Source: Calamus simplicifolius (taxonomy: Eukaryota; Streptophyta; Magnoliopsida; Arecales; Arecaceae). From it: a stretch of DNA of 64,000 bases. The notes under the pieces are model-generated. The model did no database searches, had not been told where the DNA came from, and saw nothing but the letters and a program-made list of their open reading frames with translations. Shown here piece after piece: positions 45,301 through 57,799 of this stretch. Each line of letters starts with the position of its first letter. Position 1 is the first letter of the stretch. The stretch lies in contig UESW01004237.1 in NCBI GenBank assembly GCA_900491605.1, forward strand, positions 62,001 to 126,000, given 5' to 3'. Both the position numbers and the translations under genes were made by a program.

Positions 45301-48300
45301 GTGCACCGTCTTCATACAAGAAGGGTAGGTGCTATAGTTTGACTATTACTGCAAATGCTTATTGACATTATGAGAAGTCTTAAAGGCTTCTTTTTATTTT
45401 TGCCATTTTTTTTGAACATTAATTCAAGGCAAGAATTTATTTTCTGTGGTCATTCTGATTATTGTTTTTCTTTTAGATGATGCAAAGGAGAGAGAATAAT
45501 GTTCAATCCTTTGAAAAACTTCGCCAGGTGAGGTCCTTGATCCTTTGCACTTCATGTATCAATGGAGAGTAATGTACCTTTCTACCTAAATGAAGTCCAG
45601 GGTCCAGGCAATGCTTCCTTGCAATGTTTTTTTGTTATTTCACACGAGGAATGTCAGCTATAGGAAGAAGGAACCTGCTTTCTTGCTATTGCTCTGAGAT
45701 CTATAAGTTTTTGTTGAAGTTCATACTCATTTGATACCTATTGTTTTGTACACCTTTTTCTGTATCTTTCTCCGCTTGGTAAAGCAGCATCTTTTCAATT
45801 GTTTTAAGTTCCAAGTTTAGCTTTGAAAGGGTTTACTGTAAAAGTATTGCTGCTTTTCTCGAGTGTAATCTATCATATATCATTCAAATTTATGTATGGA
45901 CTTTGGAACATATTGTCAGATAACAGATTAGACATCTATATCTTTGGTCAACAATTGGTGGCCTAAATTTGGGTTACAGAATCTGATAATTCAGCCTACC
46001 TCAGTCATGCCAGTTAGGGTTAGATTCCTTTTGCAGGAGGATAATCAGCAGTTTTTTTGATTATATGAATGTAACTTTCTTTCGGGCCTTTTCGATGAAA
46101 GAAAAAGATGCATATAAAGTTTGATCGCTGCCTATTAGTGTATTGATGCATTGAATGTGGTTTATAGCAGATTTTTGATCAAGCGCCATTTCGTACTTTC
46201 TGTGATATGAAATTCTATTTGTTTGATTTGTAGAAAATAAAATTTGAACTGTTTTTGAAAGAAATTTGCAAATATTCATCAATCTTGACTCTGCAAAGGT
46301 TCATGTAAGAAAAACATCTAACATAATTCTATGCTAAAGTTAGCCCTTGCATTTAGAAGGAAACTTTCTGCTTAATGGTTGCACATCTTAAACAACATGA
46401 TCATGCCAGTTTCCTATCCTGTCAACTTGCCATCTGCGTTTTGGGGCAGGTCTCGTCTAAAATTGTCATTCAGGGAAATTGATTCTATGTCAACTTGAGA
46501 GTTGTAAAGCATTCCTTAAAAATTTGATGGATAATGCCTTGGTTGGTTGGTCCTCCATGTTGGATATTGTACCAAGGGTCAGTAAGGATCATCACTTCTA
46601 AGACATTGGCGACATTCTTATTTTATATGATGCAAATGCTGAGTAGGAAAGTATGAAATGGCTTTTCTAGATGTGTGTTGGACTTTGGGGCCTTTATCTC
46701 TTCATTTTTTCAAAGTCTTTCATAGGTCCCTTGAATTCCGACATATCAAGCAAATTATTGGTTTCATGTTGCTCTCTTATCTGCTCAAGGAAAGATTGGA
46801 TATGCTCATCTACACCCTCCGGTTTGCCATTGGATCATCCAAGATGAGCAATGGGCGTGAAGTGCAATACACTGCTTAGAGTCAAGCCATACACTATGTC
46901 AGGACTTTCATGGATTTTGTTCTCCATCCTATGTTGGAAACCTATCACATAGCATCGATTTATTTCATGGCATGTTATAGATTTCCTAAAGTTTTATTGA
47001 CTTCCTCGTCTACCTATGAATCTATGGACGTGAAGCATAGCTAATTAATTGTGGTAAGCATCATGACATCTTCCAGTAGGTGTCTCTAGAGGTAACAGAT
47101 TTAACTCAGACAAACTATGCTCTTAGAGCATTGAAGAACAATGTATGACTTACCCTTTGCCTTTCCACAATGACATCATTTACCTTTCTCATCCAATAAC
47201 ACACACACATACAATACTAAGAAGATGTGACTTCTAGATCTTCTGCTTTCCTATAAGATTAGTAAATTCATTCAGCTCATTAACCATTCCATTCTTTTTA
47301 CAGAAGGAACAGTTCCTTAAATTTTAAATGACAGTTTTTGATGCTCACCATCCTTGAATTTAAATGTTATCTGTTTCAGGTTAGACGTAACTTGGACCAG
47401 GCCAAAACCATATTGGAGGCTTTGATTGAGGTTTCTTACTGCAATGACTAATTTACACCTTGGAAATTATATTTTTGACCTAAGGCTATTGAATATTGAG
47501 AGAACTCATATTCTAACATATTAATTTTCAGAGGGAAGAGAAGAAGCGAGAGGTCATGGAGTGTGAGGTCAACCTTCAACGTATTCAATCAAAGTGCAAG
47601 GTAGGTCCTTAATGTTGTATTGTCTTTTTTGTTTGTTTGCTATTTGTACTATAAGATTTTCTCTCAGACCAATTTCTCGTCTGATTTGTTTAAATTGTTC
47701 TCTTGGTAAGTCTTGCAGGGTAGCATCATGTAAAGTTCTTTTTATAATTTACTGTTTTGGAGTTATGCATCAAGAAGTTTGGTGAATATTAGGAAGATCC
47801 TCCATTGACTAAAAAGATACCACAAAATAAATGCCTGAGAATTTTGGACTGACCATGGTATGTTTGCAGAGAGATGTTCATAACTATGGTGCCCTGAATG
47901 GACCCCCCCTTTTCTTTTTATGTATTTGCCTTAAGTGATAGGCCTCTATGTCAGGACCAAATCATGCCATATTTCTATTGGAATCATGGTTTAGCCGCAG
48001 TGAGCTTGTCATGTGGTGATATTTATTTGGTGATTCAGTTGATATGAATTTTGTGTATCTTCTTCACTACTTTTTTCCCTATTTTTTGAGGTAGATCTAT
48101 TTTTTTAATGCAAGTTTAAGGAAGAACCCATGTCCTGTTTTTATCCTTAGAATGAAGGTTAAATGATACATTTACTTAGCAACATTCAATGTTAGCATGA
48201 TTTAGTATCACAATTAATTGTAATTTTGTCTCATAGGTAGAAAGCACAATGTTTGAATGAATCAAGTCTCAAAGACATTAAGACTTGGTAATAAATGTCT

Positions 48301-51300
48301 TAGGTATCATTTTGTGTTATACAGATAGGAGACTTAGATGAGGGTAGCAATTTGTTGGGTTTGGATCAGGTCCAGGTGTGTCCATACACGAACCCAAAAT
48401 ATATGTGCCAAGCCCAAAAATGGACCCAAAACAAAACTTATTTTACAACTTCATACCCAAATCTAATGGTGGACTCAACCAGTTGCTGGAAGGGTAGGGG
48501 GAGAGAGAATGAGTCACTAAGTACCAATTGTTGTTCTTTGTTTGAAGCACCAACACTCGCTGCCCTACTATCATTTCCACATTCATCATAAGAGGAAGGG
48601 AAGAACACTAAGACAATCGTCAGAGAGTAAGAGTGGTGGGAATCAGTTCAAAATTGAGATGAGGAAACGAGAGAAATATTAAAGAGATTGTCTATGGAGA
48701 TGCAACACGTGAGATGAAATGATGAGTTGAGGTTTTGGGTGTGGTCTCTGGTTGGATTTTGGGACCCAGTCCCAACTACAATTTATTGGACAGATCTTTC
48801 AAAAACAAAACCTATATTTGTGTCATTTGGGTTGGCATAGTGGGTTGTTTATCTCCATTGCCATTTTGGGACCCAGTCTCATGTATCCTTTAATGAGATT
48901 GTGAAAAGTTTCAGAAACTTCTTTATTATTTTTGTATTATGTATTACCACTGACTTACATGTGATATCATTCTTATGAACTACTGTTAGAAAGGTGCAGG
49001 GGTAGATCAGCTTTTGAAAGGAGGCATACATGTTTGGAGATGTAACATTGGAGAATATATTACCAAAGCCTTCCGAGATATTTATTCATAGATGCTTCGG
49101 TGAATATATTCTTGGACTATGGCGTAACCAACCTCTTTTGTCATTGTCATTATGTTACAAGAGGAACTTGTGGAGATTTGGAAACTTCACTTGAATGTAG
49201 GTAAATTCAATATTTGAAAGGCATAAGCAGTCATTATGGGATAACATTTGAGTCATTATCAGTACAACTCGTTAGTAGTGTAGTTAAGGCAACAATAGTG
49301 TTGTTCAAAGGGCTAAGCGTACTAAAGTGTAGAGAGCTTTTGTAGCCTAAGCACAAGGCATAAAGCATAAGCGTGCGCCAGAGCGAAGTGGGGTGTACAT
49401 TTTTAAAATAAATAGTGAAATAATCTATATAAGCAAGATTTATAACGTAATAAAAAAAGTTAAAAAAATTCATAGTAGTAATATATTTAGCCTATTAGTT
49501 CAATGAAAAGTCTCCCTTTTTTGCTAAAATTTATAGTCTCTTAATATTTTTCTTCTCTTTCTCAAATGATAATATAATTTTTGGTATTTCATCTCTATGT
49601 CTTTCAATTTTTAGCTTTTTTATAGGGTAAGAAAAATAATTATGTATGGAATGATACATCATAAAGTCAAGTTTAATAAATATGATAGAATTTTTTTTTA
49701 AAAATAGCTTATCAAAAAATACGCATTTTTTCATCTCAAATTTAATTAAAAGGGTTTGCTTTTTTTGGCCTTGCATGCGCTTAGATGAAAGTGTCTTACC
49801 TAAGGTATAAGAAGTGCCTAACATTTGATGCCTTGTGCTGCATGTTTTAAGGTATAAGAAGCATTTAACCCTTGGCCTCGCACTTCATGTCTCGCGCCTT
49901 GGTGTATCTTTGACAACACCAACCATGCTGCATTGCTAGCATGTGTCACACATCATGATGCAAGATAAACTAACGCCTAAATCGATGGTTAAGGTGAAAA
50001 TCTATGAATGGAGATAACAGGCAGCTCGTTGAGGAAACATTTTAGTTTATAATACTGGATAAGAATGAATGGCTTGATAGTGTCTAAAAAGCTGATCCAA
50101 AGAGATGAAGGCTTGTCTTTTTTCTGCATTAGCATTCATTGCTATTCTGCACAACACATTTTATAGTCTTTTTTGGATCATATTGCGTCACAGATGGGTG
50201 CAGTTTCCTATACCAGACATTGCTGTTTACCTTCTTAAGTCCTAACTCTTCGTAAGCTCAGGAAACTTAGGTGGCTTTCTCCTACATCACATCAGCTTAT
50301 ATTACCTAACCAGTAATGTTGGCCTTTGTCCTCCCTGATTGACCTTTCTGGTTCTAGGACTGATCCCTCTCATTGCCACAGATAGGAAGTTGGCACCAAT
50401 TTAAAGAGAATTGTTATCAGGTTAAGAGCTTCCAAATAATTGGCCCAGGGCTTGATGGTTATGCTTGTGGTTATATCAGGTTGAGAGCCTAGTTGAAAAC
50501 ATTCTCATACTGCTGTAGTAGATCTGATTTTTGTGGAGGTATTGCCAAAGATTTGAGATGCTAGGTTGTTTGTATTAGCGTCAAGCGTGTAGTTCAAATT
50601 CAGGCATTACTGAGTGCAGTCTATTTTGGGTGGGCATACCCGGAAGCCTGTTACATGGAATGCATCAATATTTCTCATTCTTGATAGTGATCTGATCTAG
50701 GGTCCAGATATTTTATTGAAGCTTTTACGATTGCTTTGTGTCATGCATTTAATAAATATTCCAGAGGCAGACATGCCTTTAATGTTTCACACGAAGGCTA
50801 TATGAGATCATCACTCTCACAAGGATATTTAGGTCATCAGGGAACCTTTCTGCCATTTCCTTTTAGGTCTTTGACAGTGTTATAAAAGTGTGATGTCCTT
50901 TACTCATGCTCCTATGGGGGACCCGCAAAAAGTGGTGTGGCTTTTTCATGCACGGATCTTTTGTCCTTTTCAACCCATACAGCCATGTGCTTGTATCTCT
51001 TCATTGTTCTCTAATAAAATCCAACAAATTAAAAATAAATTTCAATTGCACGGCAGAACAAAGGTTTGGTAGGCTTTATTATTTGTTAGGAATGTACATT
51101 ATTTCTTCATTAAGTTACTGCTTACTGTGATCATATCAATGTAGCAGTTTGTTAATTGCTCACTGCAAAATATTTTCGGCATGAGGCACAGCTTGTTGTA
51201 GATAAGAGGGCATTGCTAGGCCTCGCACCAGCTCCATGCAAGTTTGGATCAAGTGAAGATGATTTTATGGACTCAGATGATACAACAAATGGTCATCCAC

Positions 51301-51858
51301 ATGCTTGGTCCACTGCTGTTCATTTCCGATCCACAGATCCCAAGCCGGTGATGGTCCCAGCAGGAAACATTATGCGAGATTTGAAACAGAGTCCTCTGCC
51401 AAATATATGGCTACATAAGAGGGTATGTCACCTTCCAAGATTTCTCCTCCATGGATCTCATTAAATGTGATTGCACTAAAGTTTCGGAAGTTGCTCAGAA
51501 GCATTTCAATTTGTAGTCAAAATCTAGTTTGTCTTGGGAGGAAGAAATGCCATCCTCAACATTTGGGGACTCTTGCAATGTATTGAACTCAACAATGGAA
51601 TACATTGTTGATATTTTAGTTATTTTTCTCACAATTTCATGTTGTTTTTCATTATATTTGGTGTTGATGCAGGATCCAGATGAGCCGGTTTTGTTATTTA
51701 CAAGACCCGTGGATCCAGATAAGCTGGCTGCTGCTGACATTGTGCAGCCACCGGATCCACCCATTGAGAACGGTTCAATAGCGCCTCCATACCGCTTCCC
51801 TGCGAGGATTGGCCGAGGAGGACGCATTATCTTTGACCGATGGAAGCCCCTTCTCTGA
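39395..51858 (+). CDS. EPL1: Enhancer of Polycomb-like protein (EPL1 family), 12 coding exons, 431 aa
   Basis: EPL1 is the scaffold that joins the catalytic module to NuA4-type histone acetyltransferase complexes in the nucleus. Exons: 39,395-39,553; 40,531-40,660; 40,765-40,867; 42,532-42,655; 43,623-43,688; 43,961-43,999; 45,244-45,324; 45,477-45,527; 47,380-47,430; 47,532-47,600; 51,186-51,422; 51,673-51,858. All junctions are GT-AG and phases agree. The protein starts MSRLSFRPRPLDIHKKLPIV, the EPcA signature, with PTPQF, FVEYDLDNEDEDWL, NPYNVFRPREKVHRLHTRR and ENNVQSFEKLRQVRRNL following. It ends FPARIGRGGRIIFDRWKP. The ATG is chosen because family proteins begin MSRLSFRPR. The exon 11 acceptor is the least certain: a frame with YFRHEAQ continues a few codons upstream of 51,186 but has no AG there. 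No stop or frameshift is seen, so this is an intact host gene. Confidence 0.92.
41080..41167 (+). mobile_element. RTE-type LINE 3' tail in intron 3 of EPL1
   Basis: Ends GCGGATTCATGTAGCCGACC, CCATGTAGTTGGAAAAAGGC, then TTAGATGAGTTGAGTTGAGTT. This 3' end with a short TTGAG tandem tail instead of poly(A) is characteristic of plant RTE-type LINEs and their short derivatives. Only about 90 bp are clear. Confidence 0.7.
44333..44640 (-). mobile_element. RTE-type LINE 3' fragment in intron 6 of EPL1
   Basis: The minus strand reads the C-terminal end of an RTE reverse transcriptase (NWLRWFGHIQRK) and the same terminal sequence as at 41,080-41,167, ending in TGAGTTGAGTTGAG. It is opposite in orientation to the intron 3 copy. 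5'-truncated and frame-broken. Confidence 0.75.
49298..49919. mobile_element. Possible MITE-like element in intron 10 of EPL1
   Basis: Imperfect terminal inverted repeats GTGTTGTTCAAAG (49,298) and CTTTGACAACAC (ends 49,919) enclose 622 bp. Inner flanks resemble each other inverted ('gggctaagcg', 'cctaagcacaaggca' versus 'gccttggcgcgag', 'taccttaaaaca'). No matching target duplication was confirmed. Element class is not assigned. Confidence 0.4.
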
Positions 51859-53565
51859 AGTTCTGCGTGGCCATGGAAGCTCCCCATATGCATTGCCAAA
51901 TCCCCGGCCTCCACCACGTGATGGTTGAACCTGTGCTGTTCATTTCCGTATCTCAGCTGCAGAGATGAATTGTTTCAGAAAGTTGGACCTAAGGGTTCCC
52001 CCCCGAGCTCTCGAGATTCTACCTGGTCCTCATGTTTTGAGCTAATATGTCATGAAGGTTTGGATTCAGCCATCTTCGCTGCAGGGCCTGGGGAGGCTGC
52101 GCCGTTGATCAGTCTCGTTTGGCACGGGCTCGGTGGAGTCCAGCAAGTTGGGCTTTATGAAGTGCAAGTCAAGCCTTCCCCTCGATTGTACAATATTCAC
52201 ATTCAAGGTGAAAAGCCACTTCATCATCTTCCCTATCAGTAGTCCCAATTTTTTCGCTTGTAACGTTCAATCTAATGTCATCCTCTTTGCCCCTCATTCT
52301 TAATTGAAAAATGTTTATTGAGAAATTGCCAGCTGAACTCCATGGTGCCATTGCAGCTCATCTAGATATGTTTCACATGAAGTGTGGGTAAATGATCAAC
52401 AAAAATATCATTATCTGGTAGGTTGTTTACCATTGGTTATGCATAAAATAGTTATAATAGGGGTGGCGGGTGTGTTAATTAGTTGTTAACTAGCAGATTG
52501 AGTTTGGCTCAGCTTATGTTGAGGTTGTGCACTAATAAGCAGTTTTGAGCTAGCGCATGACTTGCTCGGGCTTGGCTTCATCAAGTTTGTAATAAATTAA
52601 CTTCGAAATATAAGTAGAATAATAATTAATATGTATCATATATATAGAGCATTTTACAGAAAAAAAATACTTACGTTGAATTTTTAAAATATATATTTTT
52701 TATTTTTTTGGTAGAAAAGAGAAACGGTATATTTTAAATTGCACTGAGTAATTATATGCTTGCATTTGTTAGTATTAAAAGTATTCTCAAATCTTCATCG
52801 GCCTGTATCAGGTGTCTTTCCATTTTGGATGCATGCGCATGGAGAATCTGGTTGGACCGTTGGTTGGGGACTTTGGAGACGGGGGTTCTCTGAAAAGAGT
52901 CTGAAATCATCCGGTAAAAGTCACTCCATGCTCCATCTAATGCTAGATCGCAGGTTCCGTGTACCTGGCAACATTCATGTTCGCTGTCTCCCTCTCGTCT
53001 GTCTCCCGTTCTTTCCTTGCTCCATTATTTTCCTTGAGAATCTTATCCAATTTACCCTTGACCTCAAGTTTGATTAATTACTCTTGAGTACATCTTCACA
53101 TGTCTGGGTAGGTCCACTGTTTTACCTTCCGACATTGTCTGATATGTGCATAAGAACGGCGATAAAGACCATCAATTGTGGAAAGCAAAATGTAGAACAG
53201 AAGATTTGAGCGAATATGCTGTCCACATGCCACTTATTTAAGAGTAGCTCTAATTCATGATGTTTTTTATTTTTTTATTTTTAAATAAATTTAATCCTTT
53301 TTTAATGGGAAATTATGTGAAGAATGGAACAACGTTGACTGGTGCAAGATGGCAGAGACCGAACATTTCTCTCGGATTAGAACTGAACACCTTACACCGC
53401 TACAAAAGTTGCTACTGTTGAAAAGATTTCTAGATTTTATTGGTAACTATAATGTGTGATTTTTATTTATCATTAATTACAACAACAAATAACAAAATTA
53501 TAATCCCAAATTAATTAAAGTTGGTTGCACAAATCTTTTTTTTTTTTCATTTTGTTAGACTTTTA

Positions 53566-53636
<71 letters not shown>

Positions 53637-55356
53637 TTGGTAAGATGTAAAGATTTCTTTCTTTATAATTTTTAATTTTTACCTTCTTTCTGTCTATATT
53701 TTTCAAATTCTTCTTGCAGTTACATTTTTTTTAATATATGTTGCATAAGTTCAAATAATTTAAATTATTATTTATTCAATTTATTTTTAATTAAAACTAT
53801 TTTCATTTTTATGAATAATTTAATTTTTTATTATTTTTTCTTATACATCTATCTCAATACTCATTTTAATCATATTTATTTTGTATGCATATACTTTTTT
53901 TTAATTACTGGCATTTCATACTATAAAACATAGTCAATCTTATAGTTTTATAAATTTTTTTTCAACTTGATAAATACTTTTATGATCATATAATTTTTTA
54001 GTTGTACTTCATAATTAATTAATAATCAATATATTTGCTATACTATGGTCATCTCATGATTTATTATTTATTTCTGATGGTTGAACCAATGACTACATAA
54101 TTTAGTTTTTGATTCACTAAAAAATACGAGTTTTTCAAGCATTGATACAAGTGGTATTTATATAAGACATTATGTTTAATTTAATTGTAACATACAGGTA
54201 CAAAAAATACCACAGAATACTTTGTGAATATCTTGAGTTTGGGTTGAAAATGAACTGGTTTGAGCCTTGACCAACTCAAGCTTACTTCCACCAACTCACT
54301 CCGTGAAACTTGAGCACAAGTATTCCAATTCAGATTTATATAAATACACCGTTTAAGAATCGAAACAAAACCTCTAGTTTCTAAACAGAGGTACGATCAC
54401 CAAACAACTAGGTTGAGAGACCTTGAATTGCCACCAGATCTCCAAAAATGAGATGCCTGCCAGCAGGTTGAATTTGGCTTAAAATAATGAGTCAGGCTCA
54501 GTTACAAAATAAGCCAAGCTTGAGCCAACTCTAGCCTGCTGAAGCCTAGGTTGTTTGCACCCCTAATAGAAGAGATTAAGAAGGAAAGGAGAAGTGAAGT
54601 GAATGCCCTCCATCAACGCAACTACCATGTCCGAGGCCACAGTCCATGCCTGGCACACAGCTTCATCATCTCTGTTCTCTGCTCTGAAAATTCTACTCTC
54701 TCTCATGCCATGTACTACTCTCTCTCATGCCATGTACTCCAAAGAACTGCCGCGGTCATCGAGTCCTGAGCAGTTGCCTACCTTGCCATAAGGCATATCC
54801 ATTGGCAGAACAACCACTACCATTCCCAAAAGACTACAAAAATCTACCTCTAATATATTTTGGCACTTTTAGTAATCCCTTTCCAAACCACATGAGCAAA
54901 TTTGCCTCCAGTTTGTTCGTTGCATATACTTCCAGCCCACCTTTGCATCGAGTCTAATGGTTCTTGAAAGAGGAATTTTGATGTCTTATAGATGCCTTAG
55001 GTTTTGGACTGGTGATGCCTTTTACATCCATTTTTCTAGGCTCAAATTTGATGCATTTACTTAGGAAAGTTCATGATACATCACGTCTACGAATTCCATA
55101 GTGAGATGTAGTTTGCTTGTTCATGTAAATTGGGTGATACTTCTTTATTTGAGCAACTCATACGTATGCATGATATAACCCATGTATTCTTTCATCAACG
55201 GCTTTTATAGATATGATTGCAAAGCAGCAGAGCCTTAACATTTGATTGAAACATAATGAGATAATAAGATAATGAGTCAAAAACTATCTCCCCTTCCGCC
55301 CTTTTCTGTCCTTGCCACTGCTAGTAGCATTAGCGAGTCATCTCCAATATACAGAT

Positions 55357-55388
<32 letters not shown>

Positions 55389-56206
55389 TAAAGTTAAAAG
55401 GACGCTGAGAGTGGACATGAACAGTGTGAATTGGAGGTTAAAGCGGTTCACAAAACTATATAGTAGCCAAGGTTGATGATGCATTCTTTCCAAAACTTTT
55501 AGCTCAAGCTTACAGGCGACTCTTTGAAACCTGATCTCAATGTCCATTGACAGAGAAAACGACAGATAATAAGATTGGATGTTGATAGCAAGCATGGAAG
55601 GAAAATTTTAAAAGGGATGTGATTTTTGTTGGTGACAAACCTGCAGAACTTCTCTGTGATAGGGAAAAAAAATTCTTCATTTGACACTTATTAAGACAGT
55701 TTGCATGCTTTCTTTAGGCAGAGCTTCCAATAAGGAATTAACAAAATGTGTTTTAATATATAAATAATTCTTTTAGGTAATATATAAGTAATATATGATG
55801 ATGCAAAGGCATATATTTTTTATTTATAATCTATATGTATTTTAATAGCAGATCTTGAATTGAGCTCTGACCACCTTAGATCCACTTAGGACCACTTTAT
55901 CAATAAAAGCTAGTAGATAATGTCATTGACCTAAGGTGTACAGGGCTTGCTTGGCTGCTTGATGAAGTTGTTTTTCTGTGAAGAGAAATCTGAAGAGACT
56001 AACCATAATTTTTCATGTCATAATGTTCAGAAAATTATGATACAAGATTTAGAAAATGGAGAGGAAAAAATCTAGAAAAAATCTGGAAGTTACATGCACA
56101 AATGGAGAAAAGATTCTTTGAAGAAATTTTCAGCAGAGTCAAATGATAGTCGGATAACAAAGAACTGACCTTGTTTAATTTGAGCCGGTGGCGAAAACGA
56201 CCAGAT
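51859..56206. other. EPL1 3' UTR, then AT-rich intergenic DNA without a supported gene
   Basis: The 3' UTR probably ends by about 52,350. The rest has only short chance frames. A long (AT)n microsatellite (about 31 repeats) lies at 53,569-53,630 and a (TA)n run at 55,358-55,381. A 17-bp tandem TCTCTCATGCCATGTACTAC duplication is at 54,699-54,735. Confidence 0.65.
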
Positions 56207-56284
56207 TGTTGGTGGCAATGAAGGCTGATATGACTGATCCCGCATCATCAGAATAAAAGGTAACAGCAGCTAACGGAGATCACC

Positions 56285-57125
56285 ATCTTTCGACCCCGAG
56301 ACCCCTTCCGGTCTCGGGATGCACCAGCATCATCCCACCCCCGGGACCCCTTTCGGTCTCGGGGTGGGATCATCATCTCTCGACCCCGAGACCCCCTTCG
56401 GTCTCGGGGTGCACCGGCATCATCCCACCCCCGGGACCCCTTCCGGTCTCGGGGTAGGATCATCATCTCTCAACCCCGAGACCCCTCCGATCTCGGGGTG
56501 CACCGGCATCATCCCACCCCCGGGACCCCTTCCGGTCTCGGGGTGGGATCGTCATCTCTCGACCCCGAGACCCCCTTCGGTCTCGGGGTGCACCGGCATC
56601 ATCCCACCCCCGGGACCCTTCCGGTCTCGGGGTGGGATCATCATCTCTCGACCCCGAGACCCCCTCCGGTCTCGGGGTGCACCGGCATCATCCCACCCCC
56701 GGGACCCCTTCCGGTCTCGGGGTGGGGTCATCATCTCTCGACCCCGAGACCCCCTCCGGTCTCGGGGTGCACCGGCATCATCCCACCCCCGGGACCCCTT
56801 CCGGTCTCGGGGTGGGATCATCATCTCTCGACCCCGAGACCCCTCCGGTCTCGGGGTGCACCGGCATCATCCCACCCCGGGACCCCTTCCGGTCTCGGGG
56901 TGGGATCATCATCTCTCGACCCCGAGACCCCCTCCGGTCTCGGGGTGCACCGGCATCATCCACCCCCGGGACCCCTTCCGGTCTCGGGTGGGTCATCATC
57001 TCTCGACCCCGAGACCCCCTCCGGTCTCGGGTGCACGGCATCATCCCACCCCCGGGACCCCTTCCGGTCTCGGGATGGGACCACCATATCTCTACCCCGA
57101 GACCCTCCTTCGGTCTTGGGGTACG
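56285..57125. repeat. Tandem array of about nine 90-bp units in U3, two hairpin palindromes per unit
   Basis: Period 88-90 bp (unit starts 56,382, 56,472, 56,561). Each unit contains ACCCCGAGACC-n7-GGTCTCGGGGT, a perfect inverted pair, and CCCACCCCCGGGACC-n6-GGTCTCGGGGTGGG, an imperfect one, joined by 'catcatctctcg' or 'gcaccggcatcat'. Several units have one-base length changes. All open frames here on both strands are repeat artefacts. Confidence 0.92.
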
Positions 57126-57468
57126 TGGGTATCATCAGCGATTAGCACGCAGTTCAACGTCGAAAATGACAGCTCCGGGCCACATGGCGCGCCCACGTGA
57201 TTCTCCGTACGCCCGTGATTGCACCCCGTTACGGAGGGCCATGCCTCATAACGGCGTATGGCGCACTGCATGTCCCTGTGCATGGCCATGCTCCGCTACG
57301 GCGTACGATTCGCTACCACTTGCAACTGTGCCGGTCATATCAAACAACGGCGCGCACCGTCGCAGCTGTTAGACACGTGTGATATCAACAGGTACGGGAT
57401 GCCTCCGGCACGCACAGCGATGGTACGATGGCGATCTTCCGGAACAGTAAGATGGGTATTCGGACAGG

Positions 57469-57476
57469 TATAAAAG
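57469..57476 (+). promoter_or_regulatory. TATA box of the gypsy LTR
   Basis: GTATAAAAG context, about 250 bp before the LTR end, at the expected U3/R position. It follows a run of CGTAC-rich palindromic sequence (57,195-57,410). Confidence 0.65.
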
Positions 57477-57724
57477 CACGTGCTCGCGCTGTAAGTGGGA
57501 TCTGAACTCTGGTTTTCTGAGCTTTCTTCCTCCCAGCAAAAACCCTAACCGCCTCAGCTCCTTTCGCTGGAGCGGTTCTTTGTCTGAGCCCAAGTGACTG
57601 ACTTGATCGTCGGAGGGTCCCCACCGGCGCCACCGGTCTCCGGGGACTTTTCTTGCAGGACTTCCGAGGAGAAGGACGTCCGTCTTCCCCGACGTTTGAG
57701 GAAGGTGACTTGGCGTCATCAGAT

Positions 57725-57743
57725 TGGCGCGCCAGGAAGGGGG
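57725..57743 (+). other. Primer-binding site of the gypsy element
   Basis: TGGCGCGCCAGGAAGGGGG begins three bases after the LTR. It starts with TGG, the complement of the tRNA CCA end. I cannot name the tRNA with confidence. Confidence 0.6.
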
Positions 57744-57799
57744 AAGAAAGACATCGAACCAGCAGCTTCTTTTCTCCTCTCTTCAAGACTCTTGAAGCC

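Larger units (their letters stand above)
56207..57721 (+). repeat. Putative 5' LTR (about 1.5 kb)
   Basis: The end is fixed by TCATCA at 57,716-57,721 followed three bases later by a TGG-starting primer-binding site. The start TGTTGGTGG at 56,207 is the nearest plausible TG and is a guess until the 3' LTR is seen. A promoter-like GTATAAAAG lies at 57,469-57,476. The U3 part contains the 90-bp hairpin array described separately. Confidence 0.6.

Noticed and set aside
51121..51190. U12-type AT-AC intron before EPL1 exon 11
   Set aside because: The TTGTTAAT/CAC stretch looks U12-like, but the donor at 47,601 is an ordinary GTAGGT, so I kept the plain GT-AG model.
52760..53077. 105-codon frame downstream of EPL1
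   Set aside because: No recognisable domain or codon bias, inside AT-rich intergenic DNA; likely chance.
56248..57372. Long Pro/Gly/Ser-rich open frames on both strands
   Set aside because: They are translations of the 90-bp U3 hairpin array and exist in all three frames.
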